From: Brevibacterium gallinarum
Lineage (GTDB): Bacteria > Actinomycetota > Actinomycetes > Actinomycetales > Brevibacteriaceae
Direction of reading: 5' to 3'
Assembly (NCBI RefSeq): GCF_014836885.1
Contig: NZ_JACSPY010000006.1
Location: 62,001 to 126,000, forward strand
Length of the DNA: 64,000 nucleotides
How positions within the stretch are numbered: position 1 is the stretch's first letter; each line of letters opens with the position of its first letter. Below are positions 24,928-34,270 of this stretch, in pieces. The position numbers and the translations under genes are program-made. The notes beneath the pieces were generated by a model. The model saw only the letters and a list, made by a program, of their open reading frames with translations. It searched no databases and was not told the DNA's origin.

Positions 24928-26160
24928 ATGAAGATCTCACGCATCGCCGTGGTCGGCGGCGGCATCATCGGCACCGCTGTCGCCCGCGAGCTCGCCCACC
25001 GCTTCGACGACGCCACCGTCACCCTGTTCGAGAAGGAGCCGCACCTGGCCGCCCACCAGACCGGCCACAACTCCGGGGTCGTCCACGCCGGCCTGTACTA
25101 CGAACCCGGCAGCCTCAAGGCCAGGCTGTGCCGGGTTGGGGTCGAGAAGCTCGTGCGCTACGTCCACGAGCGGGGTGTGCCGTACCAGGAGTGCGGCAAG
25201 CTCGTCGTCGCCCACGACACGATGGAGGTCGAGCGGCTGGAGAAGATCCATGAGCGCGCCACCGCCAACGGGGTGCCGCACGTCAAGCTGCTCGATCGGC
25301 ACGAGATGCGCGAGGTCGAACCGAATGTGCGCGGCGTGCTTGCGCTGCACTCGCCGCACACTGCGATCGTCGACTTCGCTGCGCTGACCGAGGCGTTCGG
25401 CGCCGATGTGGAGGCCGCTGGCGGGCAGCTGCGCTTCAACTCCGAGGTCGCCCAGCTCGACACACTCGGCAGCGAGGTCCGCATCCGGCTGGCGATGCCC
25501 GGGGCGAGCGAGTCGATGGTGACCGAGGACGCCGGATCCTTCGACCTCGTCGTCACATGCGCGGGCCTGCAGTCGGACCGGCTGGCGGTGAACTCCGGCC
25601 TCGATCCGGTGCCGAAGATCGTGCCCTTCTACGGCGACTACTTCATCATCGATCGTCCCGCCGCCGAGGTGGTGCGCGGGCTGATCTACCCGGTCCCGGA
25701 TCCGAAGTACCCGTTCCTCGGCGTGCACCTGACTCGCCGCGTCGACGGGGCGCTCATGCTCGGGCCCAACGCCTTCCTCTCGCTGGGCCGGGAGTCGTAC
25801 TCCAGGGGCGGTTTCGACCTGTCCGACATCGGCTCGACGCTAGGCTTCAAGGGGTTCTGGAAGTTCGCCTCGCAGAACCTCGGTGCCGCCGCGCGTGAGG
25901 TGCGCACCGCGCTCAGCCCCAAGGCCTTCATCGAGGAGGCCCGCAGGTTCGTGCCCGAGATCGACCCGATGACCGTGCGAAAGGGTCCGCGCGGTGTGCG
26001 CGCCCAGGCGATGGACGCCCAGGGCACGCTCGTCGACGACTTCGTCATCACCACCCGCGGCAGGCTCACCCAGGTGCGCAATGCCCCCTCGCCTGGAGCG
26101 ACGAGTTCGATGGCGATCGCCGAGCACATCGTCGACCAGGCCGTCGCGGCCCTGCGCTGA
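24928..26160 (+). CDS. lhgO: L-2-hydroxyglutarate oxidase (FAD-dependent)
   Basis: A 410-residue flavoenzyme of the DAO superfamily that oxidises L-2-hydroxyglutarate to 2-oxoglutarate. The FAD-binding Rossmann motif is at the N terminus (IAVVGGGIIGTAVARELA), followed by HQTGHNSGVVHAGLYYEPGSLKARLC, which is characteristic of LhgO, and FYGDYFIID with LGVHLTRRVDGALMLGPNA in the substrate region. It closes with the typical RNAPSPGATSSMAIAEHI. The gene stands alone and the start appears leaderless. The electron acceptor (oxygen or quinone) cannot be told from sequence. Confidence 0.93.
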   Translation: MKISRIAVVGGGIIGTAVARELAHRFDDATVTLFEKEPHLAAHQTGHNSGVVHAGLYYEPGSLKARLCRVGVEKLVRYVHERGVPYQECGKLVVAHDTMEVERLEKIHERATANGVPHVKLLDRHEMREVEPNVRGVLALHSPHTAIVDFAALTEAFGADVEAAGGQLRFNSEVAQLDTLGSEVRIRLAMPGASESMVTEDAGSFDLVVTCAGLQSDRLAVNSGLDPVPKIVPFYGDYFIIDRPAAEVVRGLIYPVPDPKYPFLGVHLTRRVDGALMLGPNAFLSLGRESYSRGGFDLSDIGSTLGFKGFWKFASQNLGAAAREVRTALSPKAFIEEARRFVPEIDPMTVRKGPRGVRAQAMDAQGTLVDDFVITTRGRLTQVRNAPSPGATSSMAIAEHIVDQAVAALR

Positions 26161-26252
26161 ACCGCCGGTGGGTCAGCAGTCAGGTGCCGGTCGCCCTGCG
26201 CCCAGCAGTCCCCGCTAGAGTGATCGACGACACCCACAGCGACCGTCAGCAG

Positions 26253-26288
26253 CCACAGTGATCGAAACACCCTACTGTGGTCGAAACA
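26253..26288. repeat. Inverted and direct repeats ahead of the OrfA-like gene
   Basis: CCACAGT (26253-26259) and ACTGTGG (26274-26280) form an inverted repeat with a 14-base gap. TCGAAACA occurs at 26262-26269 and 26281-26288 as a direct repeat 19 bases apart. The sites lie just upstream of the OrfA-like gene and could be an operator or the remains of an insertion-sequence end. Confidence 0.5.
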
Positions 26289-26314
26289 GCACCGTCAGCC
26301 CCAGGAGCGAAGCG

Positions 26315-26644
26315 ATGGCAGGAACCCGACAGCATTACCCCGCCGAGTTCAAGGCCGAAGCGGTCCGGCAGGTGCAGACCTCCGAACGACCGGTCGCTGA
26401 GATCGCCCGCGACCTCGGCGTCAATCCCCGCACTCTGCGCGGCTGGGTAGCCGGTGCCGAACGGAGGGCCGCCGGCACCCCAACTGCGGCCGGCGGAGCC
26501 GCCCCTGAGGCGATGCGGGAGGAGCTTGCTGAGCTGCGCGCCGAGCTGGAGGCGCTGCGGGCTGAGAACGCCGACCTGCGCCAGCGCGCGGATGCGCATG
26601 CGCGCCGGACCGCGACCGATGCCTACCGGCTGCGCCGCCGCTGA
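26315..26644 (+). CDS. Orphan IS3-OrfA-like helix-turn-helix protein
   Basis: A 109-residue protein with the transposase_8 / IS3-family OrfA layout: HYPAEFKAEAVRQVQTS..VAEIARDLGVNPRTLRGWV (helix-turn-helix), then a coiled coil of Glu/Leu/Arg heptads (EELAELRAELEALRAENADLRQR). Such OrfA proteins bind the ends of insertion sequences, but no OrfB integrase gene follows and the gene is intact, with AGGAG seven bases ahead of ATG 26315. It is either an insertion-sequence relic or a domesticated DNA-binding protein. It has its own terminator. Confidence 0.75.
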   Translation: MAGTRQHYPAEFKAEAVRQVQTSERPVAEIARDLGVNPRTLRGWVAGAERRAAGTPTAAGGAAPEAMREELAELRAELEALRAENADLRQRADAHARRTATDAYRLRRR

Positions 26645-26666
26645 ACGCCATCGACGCACACGACAG

Positions 26667-26703
26667 CGGCCGCAGCGCCATGACTGTCATGGTGCTGCGG
26701 CCG
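26667..26703. terminator. Bidirectional terminator between convergent genes
   Basis: An eighteen-pair stem with one G-U pair (CGGCCGCAGC at 26667 to its complement ending 26703, with CCATGAC/GTCATGG at the top) lies between the OrfA-like and DUF4333 genes. Confidence 0.8.
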
Positions 26704-26716
26704 TCGGAGTCCTGAC

Positions 26717-27337
26717 TCAGAAGTCGACCCCGGGGAACTCCAGGTCGTAGGTCACGTGGTTGCCTTCGATCTTGGTGACCTTGGCGAGTGGGAAGTACTT
26801 CTTGTCACCGGGCACATCCATCGTGCATGTCGTCGTGGACCCGACCGAGCGGGCATGGAGGTCGTTGCAGTCGACGGTGATGCCGCTGACGCCCAAGTCC
26901 GCTTCGGCCACCTGCTTGATGTCAGCTGCGAGCACGTGGCCGGGTACGCGGTGCGAGCCACCGGAGTAGGAACCGCTGCCGGAACCGCCCGAGCCGGAAC
27001 CGCCCGAGCCGGAACCGCCTGAGCCGGAACCACCCGAGCCGGTGCCGCTGCCGGAGTCGCCTGCACCGGTGCCGGTGCCGGAACCAGAGCCCGAGCCGCC
27101 GCTCGCACCCGATCCGCCGCTGGTGTCGGAGTCGCGGTTCTGGTCGTGGGTCTCGGGTGTGCCGGTGTCCTGTCGCGTGTTCTCGTCGTCGCGGCGGTCG
27201 GTGTCGGTCGAGCTGTCGTCGCTGCCTCCGGTCTCCCCGAAGCTGATCTGAAGTCCGCAGGCTGACATGCTCAGAACGGTGATGCCGCCGGCTAGCACGG
27301 TCGCGGTCTTCGTGATGATGCTGCGTGTGGTGCCCAT
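26717..27337 (-). CDS. DUF4333 lipoprotein with Gly/Ser repeat linker
   Basis: A 206-residue exported lipoprotein. The signal sequence ends in the lipobox LSMSAC. Next come an acidic Asp/Thr-rich segment and a long flexible linker made of GSGGSG-type repeats, then a DUF4333 domain (VLAADIKQVAEADLG, VDCNDLHARSVGSTTTCTMDVPG, VTKIEGNHVTYDLEF) with two conserved cysteines. DUF4333 is common in actinobacterial lipoproteins but its function is unknown. ATG 27337 has AGGAGGAG upstream, which decides it. No partner genes are apparent. Confidence 0.85.
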   Translation of the reverse strand: MGTTRSIITKTATVLAGGITVLSMSACGLQISFGETGGSDDSSTDTDRRDDENTRQDTGTPETHDQNRDSDTSGGSGASGGSGSGSGTGTGAGDSGSGTGSGGSGSGGSGSGGSGSGGSGSGSYSGGSHRVPGHVLAADIKQVAEADLGVSGITVDCNDLHARSVGSTTTCTMDVPGDKKYFPLAKVTKIEGNHVTYDLEFPGVDF

Positions 27338-27511
27338 GATCGTCTCCTCCTGGCGGCGGAGAGCGGTGTGCGGCTCCCCGCAGTGGTTGCGTTCGGTGTC
27401 GGTATCCACGCTAGGAGCGAGTGCCGCATCATCTGCGGTTATGAGGTGACTGTTCGGAGGCGCGTGTGTCAGGCCTGTGACATCACCGGTCACAGGTCGG
27501 CTGAGCCGGCG

Positions 27512-28147
27512 TCATCCCTGCCGGACGGCGGTGAGGATCGTGTCGCTGAAGCGCTCGTCGCGCACGACGGTCTCGACGCGCACATCGGTGAGGTAGTCCA
27601 GCGCCGAGGCCTCGGCGAAGACCTCTTCTGCGCTCGGCCGGTGGATCTGCGGAGGCGGGCCGTGCGGCGAGTCCGGGGCGTGGAGGATCCACAGCAGGTG
27701 TCCGCCGGGTGACAGCAGCCCGGCGGCGCTGGTGATCGCCGCATCGATGCCGTGCATATAGCAGCCGAGCACGAGGTCGTATCGCTCCTGCGTCGTGGCC
27801 ATCCACGGCACGAGGTCGGTGGTGATGCCGACGAGGCCGTCGTCCCAGCCCTCTGCTGCTGCATGTTCGCACAGCGCGGCGATCGCCACCGGTGAGAAGT
27901 CCACGGCCGTCGTCTGCAGGCCGGCGCGGGCGAGGACTCTGGTGTTGCGGCCGAGGCCGGCGCCGAGGTCGACTGCCCGCAGCGCACTGAGCGCGTTGCC
28001 GCGCTCTTCGCCGCCCGGTCGGGCCGAGGCGTCGGGCAGGAGGCCGGCGATCGCCTCCTCCACCTCGGGGTTGGGTTCGCTGCCCTCAACGGCAGCGCCC
28101 TCCTCAGCCCAGCGGTCATTCCACAGCGTGCGCATATCTGGTTCCAT
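27512..28147 (-). CDS. Class I SAM-dependent methyltransferase under a CsoR/CstR-type box
   Basis: A 211-residue methyltransferase. Motif I is VDLGAGLGRNTRVLA, the acidic loop is TTAVDFSPVAI, and motif IV/post-I is DLVLGCYMHGI; the fold is Rossmann-like and resembles TehB-type and small-molecule methyltransferases. The substrate is unknown. The start (ATG 28147, or the ATG of MRTLW 12 bases later) lies 20 bases downstream of an ATACCC-N4-GGGTAT inverted repeat, the pattern bound by CsoR-family regulators, which suggests induction by copper or by persulfide/sulfide. A second box of this kind stands before the persulfide dioxygenase gene. Confidence 0.82.
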   Translation of the reverse strand: MEPDMRTLWNDRWAEEGAAVEGSEPNPEVEEAIAGLLPDASARPGGEERGNALSALRAVDLGAGLGRNTRVLARAGLQTTAVDFSPVAIAALCEHAAAEGWDDGLVGITTDLVPWMATTQERYDLVLGCYMHGIDAAITSAAGLLSPGGHLLWILHAPDSPHGPPPQIHRPSAEEVFAEASALDYLTDVRVETVVRDERFSDTILTAVRQG

Positions 28148-28167
28148 GCCGCAGAGTCTAACGCATG

Positions 28168-28183
28168 ATACCCGTAGGGGTAT
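28168..28183. promoter_or_regulatory. CsoR/CstR-type operator before the methyltransferase gene
   Basis: ATACCC and GGGTAT arms are separated by GTAG (one mismatch from the GC-rich centre of the full ATACCCC-N2-GGGGTAT form). It lies 20-36 bases upstream of the methyltransferase start. Confidence 0.55.
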
Positions 28184-28302
28184 GTCATGCCTCTGATGTC
28201 ATTTGCCGGAAGGGCCCTCGGCGGGGCCCTGCGGCGGTGGCCCGGGCCGCGAGCTCAGGCACGCTCGACCGGCAGCTCAGCTGGGCGGCCCAGCGGGGCA
28301 GG

Positions 28303-29892
28303 TCACTCGCCGGACCGGCGCTCGAGGAACTCGTAGACCTCGGTCGTGTCGACGCCGGGGAACACGCCGGGCGGCAGAGCGGCCAGCAGGGAGGCATGCA
28401 TCCGGGCAGACGGCCATGAGGCATCGGCCCACTTCTCCTCCAGCTCATCGGGTGCCTCCCGGCAGCAGCTGGGGTCAGGGCAGCGTGACTGCGAGCGCTT
28501 CGTCGTCTCGCGGCCGTCGAACCAGCGCACATGCTGGAACGGCACCCCGAGGCTGACGGAGAAGTCGCCGGCGCCGGGCAGCACCCGGGCGGTGCACCAG
28601 TATGTGCCCTTGGGGGTGTCGGTGTACTGGAAGTACGGGCTGAACCGGTCGGAGACGGTGAACACCTGCCTGGAGGTGAACCGCTTGCACCCGTACTGGC
28701 CCTCGATCGCCCCGAGCGGGTCGGTGGGGAACGGCAGCCCGTCGTTCGAGTAGGCCTTGTGGATGGTGCCTGAGGAGTGGACCTTCATGAAGTGCACGGG
28801 CAGGCTCAGGTGCTCGGTCGCGAGGTTGGTGAACCGGTGGGCGGCGGTCTCATAGCTGACGCCGAAGAAGTCGCGCAGCTCCTCCAGAGAAATCCGGCGG
28901 TTCTTCTTCGCCTCGGTGAGGAACGGCACAGCGGCTGATTCCGGCAGCAGCAGCGCTGCCGAGAGGTAGTTCGCCTCGACCCGCTGGGACAGGAACTCGC
29001 CGTAGTCGTGCGGGGGCTGGTGGCCGAGGATGTGCGAGGCGAGTGCGGTGAGCAGGTAGGAGCGCGGGTCGTGCTCGGCCAGGTCCTGATTCGACAGGTA
29101 CAGCCGCTTGTTCTTCGTGTCCGTCACCGAGCGCGTCGACTTCGGCAGATCGGAGACATAGTGCAGGCTGAAGCCGAGGTGCTCGGCCAGCCGCGCGGCC
29201 TGCGCCTGCCGCAGCGGCCCGTCGTCGTAGTCGATGACGTCGAGCAGCTCGGCAGCCGTCTGCTCCAGGCTTGCGAAGTAGTTGTGCCGGGCGCGCATGT
29301 CCTCGCGCAGCCGCTTGTTCGCCCGCCTCGCCTCCTCCGGTGTGGCCGCGCGCCGGCGCACCAGCTGGCTCAGCTGCCGCTGCAGCCCGACGATCGCCTC
29401 CAGGGCATCCTGCGGCAGCGATTTCGCCCGCACCTGCGGCAGCTGCAGGGACGTGTACAGCGGTGAGGACTGCGCGCGCTCCAGCTCCAGCTCCAGGGCG
29501 CTGCGTTCATCGACCGGCTCCGGGTCGAGCAGCGCATCGGTCGTCGTATCGAGCGCCTTGGCCAGCGCGGCGAGCATCGACAGCGAGGGCTCGCGCTTGC
29601 CGTTCTCGATCGTCGAGATCTGCGAGGCCGCCCGGTCGACCCGCCGGCCGAGCTCGTCGAGGGTGAGCTTCTTGCGCCGCCGGTAGTGCCGGACCTTCTG
29701 TCCGATGCTCAGCGCATCGGCCCCGGCCGGCTGCTCACCCCAAGTTCCCGCGCTCGAGGCGGTGGCTCCCGCGCCCGAGGCGGTGGCTGGCGTGCGCAAG
29801 GAGGCGGCACCTGGGGCGCGCGAGGAGGCGGCGCCTGGGGTGCGCGACGCGGTGGTCGCCTCGCTCCGGATGATGTTGCTCATGCCCTTCAT
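28303..29892 (-). CDS. ramB: RamB-type regulator of acetate/glyoxylate metabolism
   Basis: A 529-residue regulator divergent from aceA. After a low-complexity Ala/Ser/Thr-rich N-terminal 60 residues comes an XRE-type helix-turn-helix (SIGQKVRHYRRRKKLTLDELGRRVDRAASQISTIENG), then a long helical region and an IrrE/ImmA-like domain (ANYLSAALLLPESAAVPFL), ending in the short-chain fatty acid regulator domain (GYCKRF-like QYGCKRFTSRQVF, YWCTARVLPGAG, CPDPSCC). RamB in Corynebacterium glutamicum controls aceA, aceB and acetate genes. The start may be ATG 29892 or ATG 29883; neither has a clear ribosome site. Confidence 0.87.
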   Translation of the reverse strand: MKGMSNIIRSEATTASRTPGAASSRAPGAASLRTPATASGAGATASSAGTWGEQPAGADALSIGQKVRHYRRRKKLTLDELGRRVDRAASQISTIENGKREPSLSMLAALAKALDTTTDALLDPEPVDERSALELELERAQSSPLYTSLQLPQVRAKSLPQDALEAIVGLQRQLSQLVRRRAATPEEARRANKRLREDMRARHNYFASLEQTAAELLDVIDYDDGPLRQAQAARLAEHLGFSLHYVSDLPKSTRSVTDTKNKRLYLSNQDLAEHDPRSYLLTALASHILGHQPPHDYGEFLSQRVEANYLSAALLLPESAAVPFLTEAKKNRRISLEELRDFFGVSYETAAHRFTNLATEHLSLPVHFMKVHSSGTIHKAYSNDGLPFPTDPLGAIEGQYGCKRFTSRQVFTVSDRFSPYFQYTDTPKGTYWCTARVLPGAGDFSVSLGVPFQHVRWFDGRETTKRSQSRCPDPSCCREAPDELEEKWADASWPSARMHASLLAALPPGVFPGVDTTEVYEFLERRSGE

Positions 29893-30105
29893 TGTGACAC
29901 ACGGCACGAAAAGCGCGCAGAACACCGAAATTTCTATCCCGCAGAAGAATGCAGAATCTTCTACCCAGTTTCGATGGAAATCATGTGGCACGGGGCACAA
30001 GACTGGGGAACACAACAGAAGAACCGGCCACCGCCTCGGCGGCGGCCACGATGACAGAGAACCTCAGCGCCGGAGATCCGGCGCAGCTCGCAACAGGAGG
30101 ACACC
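29893..30105. promoter_or_regulatory. Divergent ramB-aceA control region
   Basis: The 213 bases between ramB and aceA hold TGTGG-N6-GCACA at 29984-29999, matching 8 of 10 arm bases of the GlxR/Crp consensus TGTGA-N6-TCACA, and three GCAGAA hexamers at 29917, 29941 and 29951. They are candidate sites for a GlxR-like protein and for RamB, by analogy with C. glutamicum. No certain promoter hexamers can be placed. Confidence 0.4.
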
Positions 30106-31395
<1,290 letters not shown>

Positions 31396-31435
31396 TGCAC
31401 ATCAGACGGTTCTGACCCCGCCAGAACTGCCGCGC

Positions 31436-31461
31436 CGCCGGCCGGGCCTTCCCGGCCGGCG
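31436..31461 (+). terminator. Hairpin 1 in the aceA-aceB gap
   Basis: Eleven-base arms (CGCCGGCCGGG and its complement) around a CCTT loop, 41 bases past the aceA stop. There is no T tract. It may terminate part of the aceA transcript. Confidence 0.6.
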
Positions 31462-31482
31462 CACCCCACACTCGTTCGACCT

Positions 31483-31517
31483 CGGCCCTGACGTTATTAG
31501 GGGTTCCGTCAGGGCCG
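31483..31517 (+). promoter_or_regulatory. Hairpin 2 just upstream of the aceB ribosome site
   Basis: CGGCCCTGACG (31483-31493) and CGTCAGGGCCG (31507-31517) are perfect arms around a 13-base loop, 15 bases before the AGGAGA ribosome site of aceB. It may be an operator, an RNA stabiliser or an attenuator. Confidence 0.55.
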
Positions 31518-31546
31518 GGGTCGATCGGACCTAGGAGAGATTTCCC

Positions 31547-33184
31547 ATGTCACACATGATGATCACCGGCCCCATGCAGCGCGGCTACGAAACTGTGCTG
31601 ACCCGTGAGGCTCTCGACTTCGTCGCCGCGCTGCACGCGAACTTCTTCGCCCGCCGCCGTGAGATCCTCGCCGCCCGCGATGTGCGCCGGGCCGCGATCG
31701 ACCACGGCCGGCTGCCGGACTTCAAGGACGAGACCCGCGAGATCCGCGAGGATCCCAGCTGGCAGGTCGCAGGCCACCGCGGCGCGCCCGGCCTCGAAGA
31801 CCGCCGCGTCGAGATCACCGGACCGGTCTCGGCACCGATGGCGATCAACGCGCTGAATTCCGATGCCAAGGTGTGGCTGGCCGATCTCGAAGACGCCACC
31901 AGCCCGACCTGGGACAACATCGTCACCGGCATCGGCAACCTCAGCCAGGCAGTCCGCGGCACCCTCGCCTTCACCGATGAGGCCAAGGGCAAGCACTACG
32001 AAATGACCAACCCGACCCCGCCGACGATGGTCGTGCGCCCCCGCGGCTGGCACCTGCCGGAGAAGCACCTGCGCTACGTCGACGACCACGGCACCGACAC
32101 CTCGGCATCGGCCTCACTGGTCGACTTCGGCCTGTTCTTCTTCCACAACGCCCAGGCGCTCATCGACGCCGGACGCGGACCCTACTTCTACCTCGCCAAG
32201 CTCGAGGCCGCCCGCGAGGCGAAGCTGTGGGACGACGTGTTCAGCTTCGCTGAGGACTACCTCGGGCTCAGCCACGGCACGATCCGAGCGACCGTGCTCA
32301 TCGAGACGATCACGGCTGCCTTCCAGATGGAGGAGATCCTCTACGAGCTGCGCGACCACTGCGCCGGACTCAACGCCGGCCGCTGGGACTACATCTTCTC
32401 GATGATCAAGAACTTCCGCAGCCACCGCGAGTTCGTGCTGCCGGACCGGTCGCAGGTGTCGATGACGGTGCCGTTCATGCGCGCCTACACCGAGCATCTC
32501 GTCAAGGTCTGCCACAAGCGCGGGGCGCATGCGATCGGCGGAATGAGCGCGTTCATCCCCAACCGCCGCCAGCCGGAGGTCACGGAGAACGCCTTCGCCC
32601 AGGTGAAAGCCGACAAGGACCGCGAGGCCGCTGACGGATTCGACGGCTCGTGGGTCGCCCACCCCGACCTCATCCCGATCGCCCGGGAGTCCTTCGACGC
32701 GGTGCTCGGCGACAAGCCCAACCAGCTCGACCGGCAGCGCGACGATGTCGAGACCACCGCAGCAGACCTGCTGTCGATGGAGGGCCTCGACGCCCAGCCG
32801 ACTGAGGCCGGCGTGCGCGCCAACATCCGGGTCGGGCTCGGCTACCTCAACGCCTGGCTCTCAGGCACCGGGGCGGCAGCGCTGAACAATCTCATGGAGG
32901 ATGCCGCGACCGCTGAGATCTCCCGCTCGCAGATCTGGCAGTGGATCCACCACGGCGTCATCCTCGAAGACGGCCGCCCGGTCACCCGCCGGCTCGTCGA
33001 GCGGATCATGGCCGAGGAGCTCGCAACGATCCGCCGCCACCCGGCTGACCACTACTGCGATGCCGTGCAGATCCTCCGCGAGACCGCACTCGACGACGAC
33101 CTGCCCGACTTCCTCACGACACCGGCCTACAAGCAGTTCCTCGTCCACCGCCACGCCCGGGAGTACGGGGCGCTGGCCGCATAA
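31547..33184 (+). CDS. aceB: Malate synthase A
   Basis: AceB condenses glyoxylate and acetyl-CoA to malate, completing the glyoxylate shunt. The 545-residue length and motifs are those of the A form: DLEDATSPTWDNIV, VRPRGWHLPEKH, the active region FGLFFFHN and YFYLAKLEAAREAKLW, VLIETITAAFQMEEILYELRDH, and GGMSAFIPNRR. AGGAGAG stands eight bases ahead of ATG 31547. With aceA it forms a two-gene unit that RamB probably controls. A strong bidirectional terminator follows. Confidence 0.97.
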   Translation: MSHMMITGPMQRGYETVLTREALDFVAALHANFFARRREILAARDVRRAAIDHGRLPDFKDETREIREDPSWQVAGHRGAPGLEDRRVEITGPVSAPMAINALNSDAKVWLADLEDATSPTWDNIVTGIGNLSQAVRGTLAFTDEAKGKHYEMTNPTPPTMVVRPRGWHLPEKHLRYVDDHGTDTSASASLVDFGLFFFHNAQALIDAGRGPYFYLAKLEAAREAKLWDDVFSFAEDYLGLSHGTIRATVLIETITAAFQMEEILYELRDHCAGLNAGRWDYIFSMIKNFRSHREFVLPDRSQVSMTVPFMRAYTEHLVKVCHKRGAHAIGGMSAFIPNRRQPEVTENAFAQVKADKDREAADGFDGSWVAHPDLIPIARESFDAVLGDKPNQLDRQRDDVETTAADLLSMEGLDAQPTEAGVRANIRVGLGYLNAWLSGTGAAALNNLMEDAATAEISRSQIWQWIHHGVILEDGRPVTRRLVERIMAEELATIRRHPADHYCDAVQILRETALDDDLPDFLTTPAYKQFLVHRHAREYGALAA

Positions 33185-33228
33185 CTGAGATGAACCGCCG
33201 GAGGATCTGACCCTCCGGCCCTGCAGAC

Positions 33229-33267
33229 AACAGCTGCCGCACCGTGCGAGCCGGTGCGGCAGCTGTT
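33229..33267. terminator. Bidirectional terminator between aceB and the siderophore gene
   Basis: Sixteen-pair stem (arms 33229-33244 and 33252-33267) around a seven-base loop, with A/T at the base on both sides, between convergent genes. Confidence 0.9.
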
Positions 33268-33316
33268 CTGCGTCCAGGGGCTGATGAGTGCGCGCCGGCA
33301 GCGCGTGCCAGGTCGT

Positions 33317-34270
33317 TCAGTTGCCGGAGACTCCCGGCTTCCAATAGCCCATGAACGAGCACTGCCGCTTGTCGAAGCCGTGGTCGTTGAGCAGGATCCG
33401 CCGCACCTGCTTGACCGTCGGCGCGTCGGCGGCCACCCACGTATACAGCGCGCCGGCAGCCTCGGCCTCCTCCCACAGCAGCGCCTCCCCGCTGTCAGGT
33501 TCGGTCTCGCCCGTTCCCGAGGCGGGAGTCGCCATCCGTGCATCCCCAGCCCCCGCCTCGGCGCCGGTTGCGGCGTGTGCTGCGGCCCAGGCGGCGACGG
33601 CTGCGCACAGCTGCTCCCCGCGCGCGGCGGTCGGCGCGCCGGATTCCGCGAAGCGCGGCAGCCAGGTGAAGACATCGTCAGCCCGGCAGTCGAGGTCGAG
33701 GATGTCGGCTGAGGTGGGCACCTCGATGAAGGCCCGCAGGCGGGCCGGGCTGCCGTCGCGCTGCTCGCAGGCGTTGGCGATCGCCGGGACGGCGGTCTCA
33801 TCGCCGATGAGCACGACCTGCTCGGCGGCACCGGGCCGATAGGCCACGCCGCTCGTGTCATGGCCGGGCACCCGCGCATCGGGGCCGACGAGGATGACCT
33901 CCTGCCCCAACGCCGCGGTGAGGGCGAAGCGGCTGGCGGGACTGGAGGTGCCGTGGGTGACGAAGTCGACGACGACCCGGCCGGCGGCCTGGTCGACCGC
34001 CCGCACCGTATAGGTGCGCATCTGCGGCCGGGCCTCTGCCGGCTGCTCACGCCACCAGGTCAGCCAGTCGGGCGCGGCCAGCGCGGCGGCACGCTGGCGG
34101 TCATCGGCGAGAACGAGCTTCATCCGCTGGTCGAGGCGGGTGCCGCCGAAGGCCCGGAGCGCATCCCCGGCGAAGGTCAGCCGGGTGAAGTGCGGGCTGA
34201 GCCGAGTGCGTTCGACGAGTGCGGCAGGGAACGCGGTGTAGGGGTTCTGAGAACGGATGGTAGTGGTCAT
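33317..34270 (-). CDS. Siderophore-interacting protein (ferric-siderophore reductase family)
   Basis: A 317-residue flavin- and NAD(P)H-binding reductase family protein (SIP) that would release iron from imported ferric siderophores in the cytosol. Signatures are RMKLVLAD, RTYTVRAVDQAAGRVVVDFVTHG (FAD-binding loop), VVLIGDETAVPAIANACE (NAD(P)H-binding start), and TWVAADAPTVKQVRRILLNDHGFDK with CSFMGYWKPG at the C terminus. An Ala/Gly-rich insert of about 50 residues (around AHAATGAEAGAGDARM) interrupts the second half. ATG 34270 overlaps the permease stop (ATGA); the frame is open further upstream only because it is the permease in another frame. Confidence 0.92.
   Translation of the reverse strand: MTTTIRSQNPYTAFPAALVERTRLSPHFTRLTFAGDALRAFGGTRLDQRMKLVLADDRQRAAALAAPDWLTWWREQPAEARPQMRTYTVRAVDQAAGRVVVDFVTHGTSSPASRFALTAALGQEVILVGPDARVPGHDTSGVAYRPGAAEQVVLIGDETAVPAIANACEQRDGSPARLRAFIEVPTSADILDLDCRADDVFTWLPRFAESGAPTAARGEQLCAAVAAWAAAHAATGAEAGAGDARMATPASGTGETEPDSGEALLWEEAEAAGALYTWVAADAPTVKQVRRILLNDHGFDKRQCSFMGYWKPGVSGN

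Noticed and set aside
26667-26703. Terminal inverted repeat of an insertion sequence
   Set aside because: The long stem lies between convergent genes with a one-base centre and behaves as a bidirectional terminator.
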